The notes beneath the pieces are model-generated. The model searched no databases, was not told the origin of the DNA, and was given only the letters and a program-made list of their open reading frames with translations. 64,000 nucleotides of DNA. It comes from Geothrix paludis (GTDB taxonomy: Bacteria > Acidobacteriota > Holophagae > Holophagales > Holophagaceae). Position numbers and translations under genes: made by a program. Positions 62,686 to 64,000 of the stretch are shown piece after piece (position 1 is the first letter of the stretch; each line of letters opens with the position of its first letter). The stretch covers positions 1-64,000 of the forward strand of contig NZ_JAKZLC010000007.1 of the NCBI RefSeq assembly GCF_022808815.1. Direction: 5' to 3'.

Positions 62686-64000
62686 TTGACCAAAGTCGGT
62701 TTCATGTCCCTGGGCTGCCCCAAGAACCTGGTGGATTCGGAAGTCATGCTGGGCCACCTGCGCCTGAAGGGCTACCAGATCACCCCCGTGCTGGAGGAGG
62801 CCCAGGTGCTGGTGGTGAACACCTGCGGCTTCATCGACGCCGCCAAGCAGGAGAGCGTCGAGGCCATCCTCCAGGCCGCGTCCATGAAGAAAGAGGGTGC
62901 CTGCGAGAAGCTCATCGTGGCCGGCTGCCTGGTGGAGCGCTACCGCGACGAGCTCATGACCGAGATGCCCGAGATCGACGCCTGCCTGGGCACCCGGGAC
63001 ATCGAGCAGATCGCCGAAGTCATCGGCGCGGGCGCGGCCTACGAGCTGGATCCCAATCCCGATTACCTCTACACCGAGGCCAGCCCCCGGATGCTCACCA
63101 CCCCCAAGGCCAGCGCCTACCTCAAGATCAGCGAGGGCTGCGACCACGCCTGCGCCTTCTGCGTCATCCCCCAGCTCCGGGGCGCCCAGCGCAGCCGCAG
63201 CATCGAGAGTGTGGTGACCGAGACGAGGAACCTCGTGGCCCAGGGCGTGCTGGAGATCAGCCTCGTGGGCCAGGACACCACGGACTACGGGCGCGACTTC
63301 GGCGATCCGGACGCCCTGGAGAAGCTGGTGCGTGCCCTGGGGAAGGTGGAGGGCCTGCGCTGGTTCCGCATCCACTACGCCTACCCGAACCGCCTGACGG
63401 ACGGCCTGCTCCACGCCATCGCCGAGACACCGAACTGCGCCCGCTACCTGGACATGCCCCTGCAGCACGCGGACGCCGCCATCCTCAAGGCCATGGCCCG
63501 GGGCGGCGGCCGGGCCCAGTTCCTGAAGCTGATCGAAAAGGTGCGCCGCATCGTGCCGGGCATCGCCATCCGCTCGAACTTCATCGTGGGCTTCCCCGGC
63601 GAGGACGAGGGGGCCTTCGAGGAATTGAAGGCCTTCGTGAAGGAGGCCCGCTTCGACCATGTGGGCGTCTTCACCTACAGCCCCGAGGAGGGCACCACGG
63701 CGCACGATCTGGGCGACCCCGTGCCCAAGCGCACGAAGGAGGCCCGCAAGCGCCGCCTCCTCGAGCTACAGCAGAAGATCGCCCGTGAGAAGAACCAGGA
63801 GAAGGTTGGCCAGGTCATCGACGTGCTGGTGGAGGGCGCCCACGAGGAGACGGACCTCATCGTGAAGGGCCGCCACCAGGGTCAGGCTCCGGACATCGAC
63901 GGCAACGTGCTGCTGGTGAACGGGACGCCGCAGGTGAACACCATCCAGAAGGTGCGCATCGTGAAGGCCCACGCCTACGACCTCATCGGCGAGGTGGAAG
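62686..64000 (+). CDS. rimO: Ribosomal protein S12 methylthiotransferase (partial)
   Basis: The frame runs open to the window end, so about 438 residues are seen and the C-terminus is missing. The N-terminal MTTase domain has MSLGCPKNLVDSEVMLG, NTCGFID and VAGCLVERY; the radical SAM motif is CDHACAFC in SEGCDHACAFCVIP. A TRAM domain follows. It adds a methylthio group to aspartate of S12. TTG 62686 follows GGAGG at good spacing; ATG 62653 and 62668 are alternatives. Confidence 0.93.
   Translation, partial: MTKVGFMSLGCPKNLVDSEVMLGHLRLKGYQITPVLEEAQVLVVNTCGFIDAAKQESVEAILQAASMKKEGACEKLIVAGCLVERYRDELMTEMPEIDACLGTRDIEQIAEVIGAGAAYELDPNPDYLYTEASPRMLTTPKASAYLKISEGCDHACAFCVIPQLRGAQRSRSIESVVTETRNLVAQGVLEISLVGQDTTDYGRDFGDPDALEKLVRALGKVEGLRWFRIHYAYPNRLTDGLLHAIAETPNCARYLDMPLQHADAAILKAMARGGGRAQFLKLIEKVRRIVPGIAIRSNFIVGFPGEDEGAFEELKAFVKEARFDHVGVFTYSPEEGTTAHDLGDPVPKRTKEARKRRLLELQQKIAREKNQEKVGQVIDVLVEGAHEETDLIVKGRHQGQAPDIDGNVLLVNGTPQVNTIQKVRIVKAHAYDLIGEVE

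Overview
This window looks like a high-GC bacterial chromosome, most likely an Acidobacteriota member near Holophagaceae/Geothrix. That placement is an inference from gene families, because no rRNA is present. Two parts differ sharply. Positions 1 to about 14,600 hold a chromosomal integron cassette array: 21 recognisable attC sites of about 124 bp, each separated by one short cassette. From about 16,400 to 64,000 the DNA is ordinary core chromosome. A worn transition zone (14.6-16.4 kb) lies between them.

Cassette array. Each attC has R'' close to GCCTAAC and R' close to GTTAGGC, with two long complementary inner arms that pair with two unpaired (extrahelical) bases. Sites 1-15 are near identical; sites 16-21 and a half-site at 14,575 decay progressively. 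attI and the integrase normally lie beside the youngest cassettes, so they are expected to the left of base 1; none is in the window. Cargo is mostly orphan secreted proteins and lipoproteins, plus a HEPN-like protein, a LemA-like protein, a Sel1-type repeat protein, a YciI-like protein, TspO, an alpha/beta hydrolase, DinB-fold, GNAT, SdpI-like and SnoaL-like proteins. One cassette carries a toxin-antitoxin pair (Phd/YefM with RelE/ParE) in the opposite direction with its own promoter.

Core 16.4-30 kb: two methyltransferase-family genes, a carboxymuconolactone decarboxylase-like gene, rlmF, glsA, a second DinB-fold gene, an SDR with His in place of the catalytic Tyr, a Nudix hydrolase coupled to a DUF4337 protein, a caspase-like peptidase, ahcY behind a clear SAH riboswitch, an AT-rich island with a perfect palindrome, a ComEA-like/pseudopilin/radC cluster, and an M20 peptidase.

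Core 30-45 kb: two tRNA-Ser genes with inverted partial copies of a tRNA 3' end nearby, a radical SAM protein, a three-haem cytochrome, ilvE with a MocR-type regulator, an FAD oxidoreductase, tpx, a chemoreceptor-like protein lacking the signalling tip, and an export operon (MFS, MacB-like permease without ATPase, MacA-like adaptor).

Core 45-64 kb: a membrane-arm-type complex I operon nuoHIJKLMN without nuoA-G, then glnS, proC with a possible leader-peptide attenuator, gltX, an MglA-like GTPase with a C-terminal extension, an FHA-RDD protein, dcd, an FHA-GAF-cyclase, and the start of rimO, which runs off the right edge.
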